64,000 bases of DNA, from assembly GCF_000621565.1 (NCBI RefSeq), contig NZ_KK211308.1:124001-188000 (forward strand), written 5' to 3'. Below the pieces are notes generated by a model. That model was not told the DNA's origin, made no database searches, and saw only the letters and a program-made list of their open reading frames with translations. Each line of letters starts with the position of its first letter. The stretch's first letter is position 1. Shown here piece by piece: positions 49,460-57,905 of this stretch. The position numbers were made by a program, and so were the translations under genes. The DNA is from Butyrivibrio sp. LB2008 (GTDB lineage: Bacteria; Bacillota; Clostridia; Lachnospirales; Lachnospiraceae).

Positions 49460-50539
49460 TCATCTCTCAGGTCTTAGATTATTCCTATTAAGATTTGGAC
49501 TTTGCTGCTCCTTCCTCTGATCAACTATCGTCTGGCTTTCTCTTAGCTTTTGCAAAATGCTTGTTTTAGCCTTTTCAGCTACCTCAGGCTTCTTGGTCTT
49601 ATCCCACCATTCCTTGAATGTTCTGAAGGCTTTCGAGACTAGTTTTCCCAGTGTGGTCTTAGGATTTTCGAGTGTTGCGTATCTCATGAATTCCTTTTTC
49701 ATTTCTGTATTTACCACTGAGTCCACATATTGGTTAACTGTGCTTTCAATGTCCTCCTTCATTTCTTTAGCCGTTCCGTCCAGAGCTTCAATCTGTGTCT
49801 CCTTCTCCTGGCACTTATCTTCCAGCTTTTCATATTCTTGCTGCTTTAGCCTTAAGTAGAATTCTTTTGAGAAGTCACTATTCCTGCCTTTTTCTTTTGG
49901 CTTAAGTGTTTCATCTCCAAAGATCTCCGGATGGTCCTTCATCTGCTGTTCTACAAAATCGTGCATCTGATTCTGTATCGTTTCTAATCTTTTCTGGTCG
50001 AATACTTTTGTTTTTGCCACCTGTTTGCTTAGTCCTCGTTTGTATCCTGTTGCTACCGGAACTCCTACTACGTGCATATGAGGTGAATCCTCATCCAAGT
50101 GTGTTACTGCTGAAGCGATTTTGAATTCCGGAACTATCTCTTTTACATATTCAAGCTGTTCCCTCAAGAGTGGCTTCATTGCATTCCACTGTTCTCTCGT
50201 CTTATCCGCCCAGAATTCCTTATCCCCTACTTGGAGAATTACCTCCGTAGCCACATCATTCTTTTTACTTTCGGATACATACTCCAGATAGTCATGAATC
50301 TGTCTGTCACTTCTTTTACCTTTGTTGTATTCCGAAAGTGCCTCAGAAAATTCCCTTTCATAAATCTCTTTTACATCATCGAGAATATTTACTTCACTCC
50401 CGACTTCCACTTCGATCATTTCTTCGTTATACTCTTCGCTTTGAAATAATCGAAGATTGTGTTTGCTCACCGAAACCACATCTCGTGTTTTAGTGAGCGA
50501 ATGCTTTTTACATGAAATGTGAAATGTCACTGTTATCAT
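49460..50539 (-). CDS. MobV-family relaxase (Mob/Pre)
   Basis: 359 residues. Motif III HLDEDSPHMHVVGVPV (H-x-D-E-x-x-P-H-x-H, about 147) coordinates the metal for strand nicking. An early KHSLTKTRDVVSVSKHNLR stretch corresponds to motif I, and the C-terminal half is coiled coil (about 235–330). It should nick the oriT-like region directly upstream and lead transfer of the element with a helper plasmid or ICE. A truncated copy of its last third is at 39624. Confidence 0.9.
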   Translation of the reverse strand: MITVTFHISCKKHSLTKTRDVVSVSKHNLRLFQSEEYNEEMIEVEVGSEVNILDDVKEIYEREFSEALSEYNKGKRSDRQIHDYLEYVSESKKNDVATEVILQVGDKEFWADKTREQWNAMKPLLREQLEYVKEIVPEFKIASAVTHLDEDSPHMHVVGVPVATGYKRGLSKQVAKTKVFDQKRLETIQNQMHDFVEQQMKDHPEIFGDETLKPKEKGRNSDFSKEFYLRLKQQEYEKLEDKCQEKETQIEALDGTAKEMKEDIESTVNQYVDSVVNTEMKKEFMRYATLENPKTTLGKLVSKAFRTFKEWWDKTKKPEVAEKAKTSILQKLRESQTIVDQRKEQQSPNLNRNNLRPER

Positions 50540-50593
50540 AAACTAAATCCTTTCGTATTTTTTTGCCGCCGGCAGGCCCCTCGGAGAGCCCCC

Positions 50594-50651
50594 GGATAAT
50601 GATGTGTAATGTCATTATCCATAGGGGGTTACCCATAACGTCACGTTATGG
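50594..50651. other. Candidate origin of transfer
   Basis: Directly upstream of the relaxase gene are two inverted repeats: GGATAATGA (50594–50602) / TCATTATCC (50612–50620) and CCATAACG (50633–50640) / CGTTATGG (50644–50651), in a G/C-rich context unlike the AT-rich neighbours. Stem-loops just 5' of a mob gene are where MobV oriT sites are found. Confidence 0.6.
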
Positions 50652-50743
50652 GGAAGCTCGCTCCGCTCGCCTGCCAAACCATTCATTCCTTGGCTGATTA
50701 TTACCGGAGCGTGTCACGCTCCCGTTTAATCCATCAAGGGAAA

Positions 50744-50977
50744 TCACCATCTAAAATCCTTGTGCATTCCCACCATGTCGAGGTAGTCCTGACGAGCTTT
50801 TTCTTTCTCCGCTTCTGTGGGTGCTGTTTTGAACTTTGAATAGATTTCGTGCCTTGCTAATTTTTCCATCTTGTCCTCAAGTTCTTTTTTGATCAGATCA
50901 GTATCTTCGTCGAACTCAAAGACCAGTAATCGTATCAGCCTTATAAATAATTCCTGTGATATCTGTACGTTTTTCAT
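50744..50977 (-). CDS. Small element-backbone protein (sometimes labelled complexin)
   Basis: 77 residues from MKNVQISQELFIRLIRLLVF at 50977, with AAGGGA upstream. C-terminus KTAPTEAEKEKARQDYLD ends KDFRW. Short proteins of this type recur between relaxase and replication genes of clostridial mobile elements; the name complexin is a misannotation. Function unknown. Confidence 0.75.
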   Translation of the reverse strand: MKNVQISQELFIRLIRLLVFEFDEDTDLIKKELEDKMEKLARHEIYSKFKTAPTEAEKEKARQDYLDMVGMHKDFRW

Positions 50978-51084
50978 TCGTCCCTTTCTTCTAGTCCGCA
51001 ACAATGCAGTGTCTTTATCTTTTTACAACCTTGCAATCTTAAGAGTGTAACTTCAGATACCTTACATTGTTGCGGTCTTGATTA

Positions 51085-52059
51085 TCATTCGTTCTCTTTC
51101 AATATCCAGTACCAGGTATTGTTGATTCTCCTGGCTTTTATCCCAAGTTCATTTTTTGCTATCTCCAGAGTTCTTTTTGATATATCCTCTTCTTTAGCCA
51201 GTTCTACTGCCTCGTTACTTGGGATCATATTATGGTCTTCAGCCAATTCTCTCAGAAGAGCTATCGCCTTTTCCTGCTTATTCGCTTTCGGTGCAATTCC
51301 TCCGAGAACTTCGTCTGCGGTTATTTCATAATCTCCAATCCACTCGAATCCCTTTTCTGATAATCTGAAGGCCTTTGAATGTCCAAATGCTGCTAAGTTG
51401 TTCTTTATTTGGACTATTGCCCTTAGTTCCGGTTCTCCTTCTATCCTTCCTACCAGCAGGACACTTCTTGCTACTGCGTAGAAGTCAATTGATTCCATCC
51501 CTCTATAGGCTGCCTTGTTTCCGGAAGCCTTGTTCATGTGTCCGATTAGGATGATTGCACATTTGTACTTCTCCGCCAGAGCTCCCAGCTTCTTAGTCAT
51601 ATCTCTTGCTTCGTTAGCTCTATTCATATCCATTCCGCCTCCGAGATATGCCTGTAGTGGATCCAGAATCAAGAGTTTTGCTCCAGTCCTTATGATTGCC
51701 TGTTCAACTCTCTCATCTACCATTGATAGCGATTTATCACTCTCATCTATCACATGGATTTTGGAGCAGTCAGCCCCGGCACCTTCAAGTCTTGGCTTTA
51801 CCGTATCAGCCAGTCCGTCTTCTGCTGTCTGATATATGATGTTTATTGGTTCCTCACTCTGCAGACCTGTATCTAACGAAATACCTTTTGATAACTTCGC
51901 TGCTGCATTTAGTACAAAAGTTGTTTTTCCATCACCGGGATCTCCCTGAATGATGGTAAGCTTTCCATATGGTATAAACGGATACCATAGCCAGGAAACT
52001 TCCTCAGCTTCTACATCTGACATCTGGATAAGCTTTAATTCTGGTTTGCTTGTTTCCAT
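51085..52059 (-). CDS. RepA-like AAA ATPase/helicase
   Basis: 324 residues, RecA/DnaB-like hexameric ATPase. Walker A GDPGDGKTTFVLNAA (about 36–46), Walker B KLLILDPLQAYLG, and IILIGHMNKASGNKAAYRGM (sensor). The C-terminal HTH-like part (about 265–320) reads SKRTLEIAKNELGIKARRIN. Such proteins serve plasmid or element replication as a helicase, suggesting transient autonomous replication after excision. Confidence 0.88.
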   Translation of the reverse strand: METSKPELKLIQMSDVEAEEVSWLWYPFIPYGKLTIIQGDPGDGKTTFVLNAAAKLSKGISLDTGLQSEEPINIIYQTAEDGLADTVKPRLEGAGADCSKIHVIDESDKSLSMVDERVEQAIIRTGAKLLILDPLQAYLGGGMDMNRANEARDMTKKLGALAEKYKCAIILIGHMNKASGNKAAYRGMESIDFYAVARSVLLVGRIEGEPELRAIVQIKNNLAAFGHSKAFRLSEKGFEWIGDYEITADEVLGGIAPKANKQEKAIALLRELAEDHNMIPSNEAVELAKEEDISKRTLEIAKNELGIKARRINNTWYWILKENE

Positions 52060-52188
52060 TTAGATTCCTCCAATCTTACTTTTTTGTTGAACTTGGCCGG
52101 AACCCTTGCTATACTTTATTTAATCGAATTTACAAAAGCTCCGGCTTTTCATTTACTCTCTTGTTACCAGCAAGAGAGTTTTTTCTTT

Positions 52189-52425
52189 TTAGACTGCTTC
52201 TGGACTAAAGTATCCAATCTCTTCCCACACCTTTCTGTCTGGACAATAGTAGTTGTATTCACTGGAATTCTCTTTCTTCATGGCATATCCGAATTTGAAT
52301 ATCCCCTGCTGGATTCCAATTCTTACAAACTGTGCATCCTTGTGCATTGCCTCGGCAACCTCAGTTATAGGAACATTTCTACCGGTAAATCTTGGTAGTT
52401 CTACATATAACTTTTTGTCTTCCAT
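52189..52425 (-). CDS. Small HTH protein, probable excisionase/control factor
   Basis: 78 residues from MEDKKLYVELPRFTGRNVPI at 52425, with GGGAGG upstream. NVPITEVAEAMHKDAQFVRI is a MerR/Xis-like winged-helix motif. C-terminus YNYYCPDRKVWEEIGYFSPE. First gene of the minus-strand backbone operon driven by the promoter facing the XRE repressor, the position of Xis-like proteins in Tn916-like and phage-like elements. Confidence 0.75.
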   Translation of the reverse strand: MEDKKLYVELPRFTGRNVPITEVAEAMHKDAQFVRIGIQQGIFKFGYAMKKENSSEYNYYCPDRKVWEEIGYFSPEAV

Positions 52426-52448
52426 ACTTTTCACCTCCCTTCTTTCAA

Positions 52449-52552
52449 AATACGAATTATCAGTTCGTATTTTGATGATACGTCTTAGTAATTCATTTGT
52501 CAACACAAAATATGTATTTATAATTCGTATTACGTTCTTGCAATTCGTATTA
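52449..52552. promoter_or_regulatory. Divergent promoter switch with ATTCGTATT operators
   Basis: Minus promoter TTGACA (52498–52503)-17-TATCAT (52475–52480) and plus promoter TTGTCA (52497–52502)-16-TATAAT (52519–52524) share one −35 region, so the two polymerases exclude each other. Operators are a dyad AATACGAA/TTCGTATT (52449–52471) in the minus leader and AATTCGTATTA at 52522–52532 and 52542–52552, 20 bp apart, over the plus −10 and leader. Confidence 0.8.
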
Positions 52553-52584
52553 CTACATGTTACAATTCACACAAGGAGGTCAGT

Positions 52585-53112
52585 ATGATGAATAATAGAT
52601 CTGATATTGGAAATAGAATTAAGCAGGCCCGCAAAGCTCAGCACCTCAGTCAGACTGAACTGGCTAACAGGCTAGGCAAAACTATGCGTACCGTACAGAA
52701 ATATGAAAGCGGTGAAATAGAACCTTCAATAGGTATACTGAATGAGATCGCAAATATTCTTAATATCTCCCCAGCAGAACTAATTGGATATCAGAAGAAG
52801 AACATCACTTTAGATACTCTCTCAGATGTCCTCTATGTTCTAAACGAATTAAATAAAAAAGCAGGTCTTCACTTCAATATAGACGTAAATCGCCCACCAA
52901 AAACTGAAGAGTGGAGCTGTAGCCTTAAATTCATGGGAAACGATGAGATAGCAGAAAACAACGCAGATCTCTGCCTTTTTCTGGAAAGATACGCAGATGA
53001 ACGAGAAAGCCTTGAACAAGGCCTATCAAATGAAGATAGATTTAATCACTGGTTTGAAACAGAACTTGCATACTACGCAAATGTAGCATTGCCCGATAAG
53101 AAAGGTGATTAA
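52585..53112 (+). CDS. XRE-family repressor of the element
   Basis: 175 residues. HTH LSQTELANRLGKTMRTVQKYESGEIEPSIG (about 22–50), then a C-terminal domain without a LexA-type protease motif. AGGAGG precedes the start. Divergent to the small-HTH/RepA/mob operon and upstream of the integrase in the same direction. Likely CI-like repressor acting at the ATTCGTATT sites. Confidence 0.9.
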   Translation: MMNNRSDIGNRIKQARKAQHLSQTELANRLGKTMRTVQKYESGEIEPSIGILNEIANILNISPAELIGYQKKNITLDTLSDVLYVLNELNKKAGLHFNIDVNRPPKTEEWSCSLKFMGNDEIAENNADLCLFLERYADERESLEQGLSNEDRFNHWFETELAYYANVALPDKKGD

Positions 53113-53166
53113 GGGACTATCCCCTTTTTCATAAATTACCTGAGCATCAAAGGAGGTCGATAATAC

Positions 53167-54219
53167 TTGAAATTACCAAACGGATATGGAAGTGTTATGA
53201 AAATGTCCGGGAAACGCAGAAAGCCCTATATGGTAAGAGTAACCACCGGATGGACCATTGATCCGGAAAAAGGTACCAAAAAGCAGACGTACAATGTCAT
53301 AGGATATGCTGAAACCAAGCAGGAAGGATTGCAAATGCTATCAGATTATCATCAGAATCCATTTGATACAAAAGCAGCCAAAATGACATTCACAGACGTA
53401 TATAATGCCTGGTCTGAAGCAAAGTATCCTACCATCTCTAAATCCAATGTGCATGGGTATACAGCCTCATATAACGTATGTGGCACCCTTTACAACAAAA
53501 CTTTTAGAGATATAAGGCTGGCAGAGCTTCAGAATGTCATTGATACCTGCGGAAAAAATTATCCTACACTCCGTAAGATCAAAGTCCTTTTCAATCAGCT
53601 TTACGATTACGCTCTTAAGAACGATATCTGTAACAAGGACTATTCCGAATTTGTAGATATCCTCAAGTATAAGGATAAAAATCCAAACAAGGTTGAGAGA
53701 GATATCTTTTCAAAAGCTGAGATTGACAGGTTATGGGAACTCAAGGATGATCCGTTCTACCAGACAGTACTGATGCTGATTTACAACGGCTGTAGAATAT
53801 CTGAACTACTGGATTTGGAAAAGAAAAATGTTCATCTTGAAGAACAGTATTTCGATGTGATACTAAGTAAGACTGAAAATGGTATCAGAAAGGTTCCTAT
53901 AGCAGATAAGGTTCTACCATTCTACAAAGCCTGGTATGAATCCTCTGACTGTGAATACCTTCTTCACACAGATGACAACAAAAAATTCACCTACAGGAAC
54001 TATAAAGACAGCTACTGGACACCACTAATAGAAAACCTTGGTATGGAGCACAATCCTCATGATACTAGGCACACCTGCATATCAATGCTGGCGGAAGCTC
54101 ATGTGGATCCTACAATGATCAAGAAAATCGTAGGACACTCCGGAGCAATGTCTCTGACAGAGAAAGTGTACACACACCTTGATATCCAGTCTCTGGTAGA
54201 AGCAATAAATAAAATCTAA
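53167..54219 (+). CDS. Tyrosine recombinase/integrase
   Basis: 350 residues, start TTG at 53167 with AAGGAGG. N-terminal arm-binding region (about 1–60), SAM-like core-binding domain (about 65–160) and catalytic domain with YNGCRISELLDLEKKNV (Arg I), HDTRHTCISMLAEAHVD (His-x-x-Arg) and VGHSGAMSLTEKVYTHLD (His and Tyr). All catalytic residues are present. Its 3' end lies 86 bp from the rpsI-side repeat, and an internally deleted sister is at 43548–43791. Confidence 0.95.
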   Translation: MKLPNGYGSVMKMSGKRRKPYMVRVTTGWTIDPEKGTKKQTYNVIGYAETKQEGLQMLSDYHQNPFDTKAAKMTFTDVYNAWSEAKYPTISKSNVHGYTASYNVCGTLYNKTFRDIRLAELQNVIDTCGKNYPTLRKIKVLFNQLYDYALKNDICNKDYSEFVDILKYKDKNPNKVERDIFSKAEIDRLWELKDDPFYQTVLMLIYNGCRISELLDLEKKNVHLEEQYFDVILSKTENGIRKVPIADKVLPFYKAWYESSDCEYLLHTDDNKKFTYRNYKDSYWTPLIENLGMEHNPHDTRHTCISMLAEAHVDPTMIKKIVGHSGAMSLTEKVYTHLDIQSLVEAINKI

Positions 54220-54233
54220 GACTTGATAATTTT

Positions 54234-54264
54234 GCTGTCTACCTGCTGTTTACTCGCTGTTTAC
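54234..54264 (+). promoter_or_regulatory. Three direct repeats, candidate integrase arm sites (proximal end)
   Basis: GCTGTCTAC (54234–54242), GCTGTTTAC (54245–54253) and GCTGTTTAC (54256–54264) repeat every 11 bp, one helical turn. Matching copies at the other end of the element (43928–43947) argue for integrase or Xis binding. Confidence 0.65.
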
Positions 54265-54304
54265 GGTACAAAATTTTCTGCGTTTCACCACAACTGAATA
54301 CAAT

Positions 54305-54392
54305 TATAGATAAAAGAAAAACCCCAGAAACACTGAGTCTCTGAGGTTTGTAAATTCTTTTTAAATCTCGAAATATTATCTCTTTGAGAACT
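54305..54392. repeat. 88-bp direct repeat at rpsI 3' end, proximal attachment site
   Basis: Covers the last 17 bp of rpsI (54376–54392) and 71 bp beyond, including a stem-loop (CCCCAGAAA with TCTGAGG, 54319–54349) that terminates rpsI on the minus strand (followed by TTTTTC). Differs at three positions from 43793–43880. Confidence 0.88.
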
Positions 54393-54774
54393 GAGGAGCA
54401 CGACGAGCTTTCTTCAAACCGTACTTCTTTCTTTCCTTCATACGAGGGTCTCTTGTGAGGTATCCGGCCTTCTTAAGTACAGGTCTGTACTCATCTGAGT
54501 CAGCCTGAAGAAGTGCTCTTGCGATACCGTGTCTGATAGCACCAGCCTGACCTGTTGTGCCGCCACCTCTAACTGTTACTACAACATCGAACTTCTCAGA
54601 TGTCTCTGTAGCTACAAGGGGCTGTCTAACGATAACCTTGAGTGTCTCAAGTCCGAAATACTCATCGATAGGTCTCTTGTTGATTGTAATATTTCCATTT
54701 CCGGATACAAGGTATACTCTAGCGATTGATTTCTTTCTTCTACCTGTTCCGTAATAATTAGATGACTTTGCCAT
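54376..54774 (-). CDS. rpsI: 30S ribosomal protein S9
   Basis: 132 residues, normal length. [20 protein letters not shown] at the N-terminus and the invariant C-terminal tail [17 protein letters not shown] that reaches the P site. Co-transcribed with rplM 21 bp upstream. The last codons form part of the integration target of the adjacent mobile element, yet the protein end is unchanged. Confidence 0.98.
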   Translation of the reverse strand: MAKSSNYYGTGRRKKSIARVYLVSGNGNITINKRPIDEYFGLETLKVIVRQPLVATETSEKFDVVVTVRGGGTTGQAGAIRHGIARALLQADSDEYRPVLKKAGYLTRDPRMKERKKYGLKKARRAPQFSKR

Positions 54775-54795
54775 TTTTACTATTCTCCTCTCCGA

Positions 54796-55224
54796 TTAAA
54801 ATGTTAATACTTCAGGCTTCTGAGCTGCGTGTGGATGCTCTGCACCTGCGTATACATGGAGCTTTGTGTACATTTCTCTACCAAGAGAGCCCTTAGGAAG
54901 CATTCCCTTAACGGCATGCTCGATAACTCTTTCAGGCTTGTCCTGGAGCATCTGACGGAGTGAGAACTCCTTGTGATGTCCAACATACTCTGTGTGATGC
55001 CAATACATCTTCTGATCAAGCTTCTTACCAGAAACTTTGATCTTCTCAGCATTGATTACGATTACATAATCGCCTGTATCAATGTTAGGAGTATAGATGG
55101 GCTTGTTCTTACCTCTGAGTACGTTTGCTACGTTTGAAGCAAGACGTCCAAGTGTCATATCGGTAGCATCAACTACATACCACTTCTTCTCAACTGTAGT
55201 TGCACTAGGCATATAAGTTTTCAT
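54796..55224 (-). CDS. rplM: 50S ribosomal protein L13
   Basis: 142 residues. [20 protein letters not shown], then [20 protein letters not shown] and [20 protein letters not shown] are the L13 signatures. GGAGG precedes the start. The 213-bp region upstream (55225–55437) holds no gene; a weak TGTGA…TCACA pairing near 55261–55288 might be part of a ribosomal-protein leader but is not convincing. Confidence 0.98.
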   Translation of the reverse strand: MKTYMPSATTVEKKWYVVDATDMTLGRLASNVANVLRGKNKPIYTPNIDTGDYVIVINAEKIKVSGKKLDQKMYWHHTEYVGHHKEFSLRQMLQDKPERVIEHAVKGMLPKGSLGREMYTKLHVYAGAEHPHAAQKPEVLTF

Positions 55225-55437
55225 TGTATTTCCTCCAGTAAATAATTACTTGATTGGTTACTTATGTGAAAACCCTTCACCTGATTCTCACATTATATAT
55301 GATGTACATATTGAAGCTTACCGGGACAACAATATGACATTTTCACCTAATTGTGGACATGACGTCACACAGTAAGATATTATATATCGCATTTAGTCTT
55401 ATTGTCAACTCTATTTCCAACGTTTGAGCGCCAAATA

Positions 55438-56205
55438 TTATACAGTCGGAACACCATCAAGGAACTTATATTTTATAAGGGACAACCCTTCCGGCGGTGC
55501 TGTCGGACCGGCTGCCTTCCTGTCCTTACTCTCAAGCATATTCCTGACTTCCGAAGGCTCTTTTTTCCCGCGCCCAACAAGTATGAGCGTGCCCGCGATT
55601 ATGCGGACCATATTATATAGGAAACCATTGCCTGTAACGCTGATTATCACTTCATCGCCGTGTCTTTTCACCGTTATGTCCTTAATTGTCCTGACATGGC
55701 TTAGTGCCTGCGATTCAACATTGCAAAAGCTTGTAAAATCGTGCTCTCCCACAAGGTATTTCGCCGCTTCCTGCATCTTCTCTTCATCCAGGGGTATACT
55801 GAAATGATATGTATAAAAACGCCTTACGGGAACAGGCATCTTGGTATTTAAAACCCTGTATTCATAGGTCTTCTCGGTATCACAATGGCGCGGATGAAAC
55901 TCCGGCGCAACTTCCATAGACTCAACGATGCGCACATCCTCCGGAAGTATATGATTCAGGGCAAAAGAAAACCTGTCTCCCGGAATCGTCGAGCAGGTAT
56001 CAAAAACAGCGACATTTCCGTAGGCATGAACACCTGCATCCGTCCTGCTTGCGCCTATTACCGCAACTTCCTCTCCGGTAAGACCGTGAATTGCCCTGTT
56101 CAGCACGCCCTCAACCGTATTAGGAGTTGAATTCTGAAGCGCCCATCCGCTGTAATTCGTACCATCATATGAAACTGTCAGCATTATTCTGCGCTTTTTT
56201 GTCAT
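55438..56205 (-). CDS. truA: tRNA pseudouridine(38–40) synthase
   Basis: About 255 residues from MTKKRRIMLTVSYDGTNYSG at 56205. A longer frame to 56250 overlaps ecfT. Catalytic Asp in SRTDAGVHAYGNVAVFDT, plus FSFALNHILPEDVRI and GNGFLYNMVRIIAGTLI, as in TruA. It modifies the anticodon stem of many tRNAs. Placed between ecfT and rplM, the usual clostridial order. Confidence 0.96.
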   Translation of the reverse strand: MTKKRRIMLTVSYDGTNYSGWALQNSTPNTVEGVLNRAIHGLTGEEVAVIGASRTDAGVHAYGNVAVFDTCSTIPGDRFSFALNHILPEDVRIVESMEVAPEFHPRHCDTEKTYEYRVLNTKMPVPVRRFYTYHFSIPLDEEKMQEAAKYLVGEHDFTSFCNVESQALSHVRTIKDITVKRHGDEVIISVTGNGFLYNMVRIIAGTLILVGRGKKEPSEVRNMLESKDRKAAGPTAPPEGLSLIKYKFLDGVPTV

Positions 56206-56219
56206 TTCCCGATTATCTC

Positions 56220-57023
56220 TCAAAATTTCATTCTTCCAACCACAACACATATTATAAGGAAAAGAACAAGTACAATATATGCCAATCTGTCTCTTTTCTT
56301 ATAAATAAGCGGCTTCATCTTGGTTCTGCCCTCGCCGCCGCGATAGCACCTTGCTTCCATAGCCATTGCAAGGTCCATTGCTCTTCTGAACGCCGATATG
56401 AAAAGAGGTACCAGTAAAGGAACCATATTTTTTGCCCTGGTTATAACCGATCCCGTTTCAAAATCCGCGCATCTTGCCATCTGAGCCTTCATAATCTTAT
56501 CTGTCTCTTCGAGCAAAATAGGAATAAATCTAAGCGCGATAGACATCATCATGGAAATCTCGTGTACCGGAACATGAATAACTTTAAGAGGCTTAAGCAA
56601 GCTCTCAAGTCCGTCTGTCAGGTTGTTTGGAGTTGTCGTAAGTGTCATAAGTGATGAACCCGTTATCAGGAACACCAGTCTTATCGCCATCTTTACGGCA
56701 AGTTTAAGCCCTTCGTCTGTAATCTTTATCTTCCACACAGTAAGAAGCGGTTCTCCCGGAGTCAGAAAAAGGTTAAATACCACCGATATCATCAGCAGTA
56801 AAAAGATTGACTTCATTCCCCTGAAAATAAACTTAACCGGCACATTCGACAGCTTGATGTTCATGGCAAGAAAAAGTCCCGCAATGACATATCCCAATGC
56901 GTTATTTACCATGAAAATAGCAATAAGAAATACAAACGTGCCGACTATCTTAACCCTCGGGTCCAGCTTGTGTATTATGGATTCAGTTCTGTAATATTGT
57001 CCTAATGTAATATCTCTAAGCAT
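56220..57023 (-). CDS. ecfT: ECF transporter T component
   Basis: 267 residues with about six helices. Coupling motifs with the Ala-Arg-Gly/Ser pattern appear as KAQMARCADFETG and AMAMEARCYRGGEGRTKMKP, which contact the two ATPases. DPRVKIVGTFVFLIAIF at the N-terminus is typical. It forms the shared energising module for vitamin-specific S components encoded elsewhere. Confidence 0.95.
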   Translation of the reverse strand: MLRDITLGQYYRTESIIHKLDPRVKIVGTFVFLIAIFMVNNALGYVIAGLFLAMNIKLSNVPVKFIFRGMKSIFLLLMISVVFNLFLTPGEPLLTVWKIKITDEGLKLAVKMAIRLVFLITGSSLMTLTTTPNNLTDGLESLLKPLKVIHVPVHEISMMMSIALRFIPILLEETDKIMKAQMARCADFETGSVITRAKNMVPLLVPLFISAFRRAMDLAMAMEARCYRGGEGRTKMKPLIYKKRDRLAYIVLVLFLIICVVVGRMKF

Positions 57024-57043
57024 CTTTTTGCCTTACATATCTT

Positions 57044-57892
57044 TTATTTTGAAAAAGCTCTCAATATCTCGTTTTTGGCCTCGTCAAGCGTTGTGACATC
57101 TATGTCAACATCAAATCCCGACGCCTTAAGTTCCTGCATAACATACGTGACCTGAGGAGCTGCAAGCCCAATGGCCTCAAGTTCCTGTCTGTGTCTGAAA
57201 ACTTCCTTGGGCACATCATCGAATGCGACCTTTCCCTTGTTCATAACTATTATCCTGTCCACATAATCCGCAACATCGTCCATGCTGTGGCTTACAAGTA
57301 TGATAGTTATGCCTACTTCGTCATGAAGTTTTTTTACAAGATTAAGGATATCCTCTCTTCCCTTGGGATCAAGTCCCGCTGTCGGCTCATCGAGAATCAA
57401 AATCTCAGGCTTCATTGCAAGAACACCTGCAATTGCGACTCTTCTCTTTTGTCCGCCCGAAAGGTCAAACGGTGACTGGTAAAAATAGTCATCGTCAAAA
57501 CCAACCTGTTTAAGCGCCTCATAAGCTCTAAGTTCCACTTCTTTCTGGGAAAGACCTAGGTTCTTTGGTCCAAAACAAACATCCTTAAAGCAATCCGTCT
57601 CAAAGAGCTGGTGCTCGGGATACTGGAAAACAAGTCCCACCTTAGCTCTGAGCGCTTTCCTGTCAAACTCGGGATCGCTGATATCTTTTCCGTCAAAATA
57701 TACCGTACCGCTTGTAGGCTTGACAAGACCGTTCATATGCTGGATAAGCGTTGATTTACCTGAACCCGTGTGTCCTATAAGCCCGATAAATTCACCCGCG
57801 TCAATCTTTATATTCACGTCCGTCAGCGCGGCATGCGCCATTGCAGTATCTTCATCATATATATAGTTTACATGGTCGAGAATTATAGACAT
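57044..57892 (-). CDS. ecfA2: ECF transporter ATPase, EcfA2/A' type
   Basis: 282 residues. Walker A GHTGSGKSTLIQHM, Q-loop FQYPEHQLFE, signature LSGGQKRRVAIAGVLAMKP, Walker B ILILDEPTAGLDPKGR, switch VSHSMDD. The second of the tandem ATPase pair, 13 bp after ecfA1. C-terminal EcfA dimerisation segment (about 235–282) is present. Confidence 0.95.
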   Translation of the reverse strand: MSIILDHVNYIYDEDTAMAHAALTDVNIKIDAGEFIGLIGHTGSGKSTLIQHMNGLVKPTSGTVYFDGKDISDPEFDRKALRAKVGLVFQYPEHQLFETDCFKDVCFGPKNLGLSQKEVELRAYEALKQVGFDDDYFYQSPFDLSGGQKRRVAIAGVLAMKPEILILDEPTAGLDPKGREDILNLVKKLHDEVGITIILVSHSMDDVADYVDRIIVMNKGKVAFDDVPKEVFRHRQELEAIGLAAPQVTYVMQELKASGFDVDIDVTTLDEAKNEILRAFSK

Positions 57893-57905
57893 TTCCTTCT
57901 CCGTA

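Larger units (their letters stand above)
43881..54392. mobile_element. Integrative mobilizable element at the 3' end of rpsI (~10.5 kb)
   Basis: Flanked by the 88-bp repeats that include the end of rpsI. It carries a tyrosine recombinase next to rpsI, an XRE/small-HTH divergent control region, a RepA-like ATPase, a MobV relaxase with an oriT-like region, and cargo (Fic, ArsR, YeiH/LysR, XRE–SOR-like). There is no conjugation apparatus, so transfer would need a helper. 11-bp-spaced GCTGTYTAC repeats occur just inside both ends. rpsI stays intact because the repeat restores its 3' end. Confidence 0.85.

Noticed and set aside
43881-54392. Self-transmissible ICE
   Set aside because: There is a relaxase but no VirB4, coupling protein or other type IV secretion genes, so at most it is mobilizable.
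55225-55437. L13-type ribosomal leader RNA upstream of rplM
   Set aside because: Only a weak short pairing is visible. I could not confirm a conserved structure by eye. A covariance-model search would decide.
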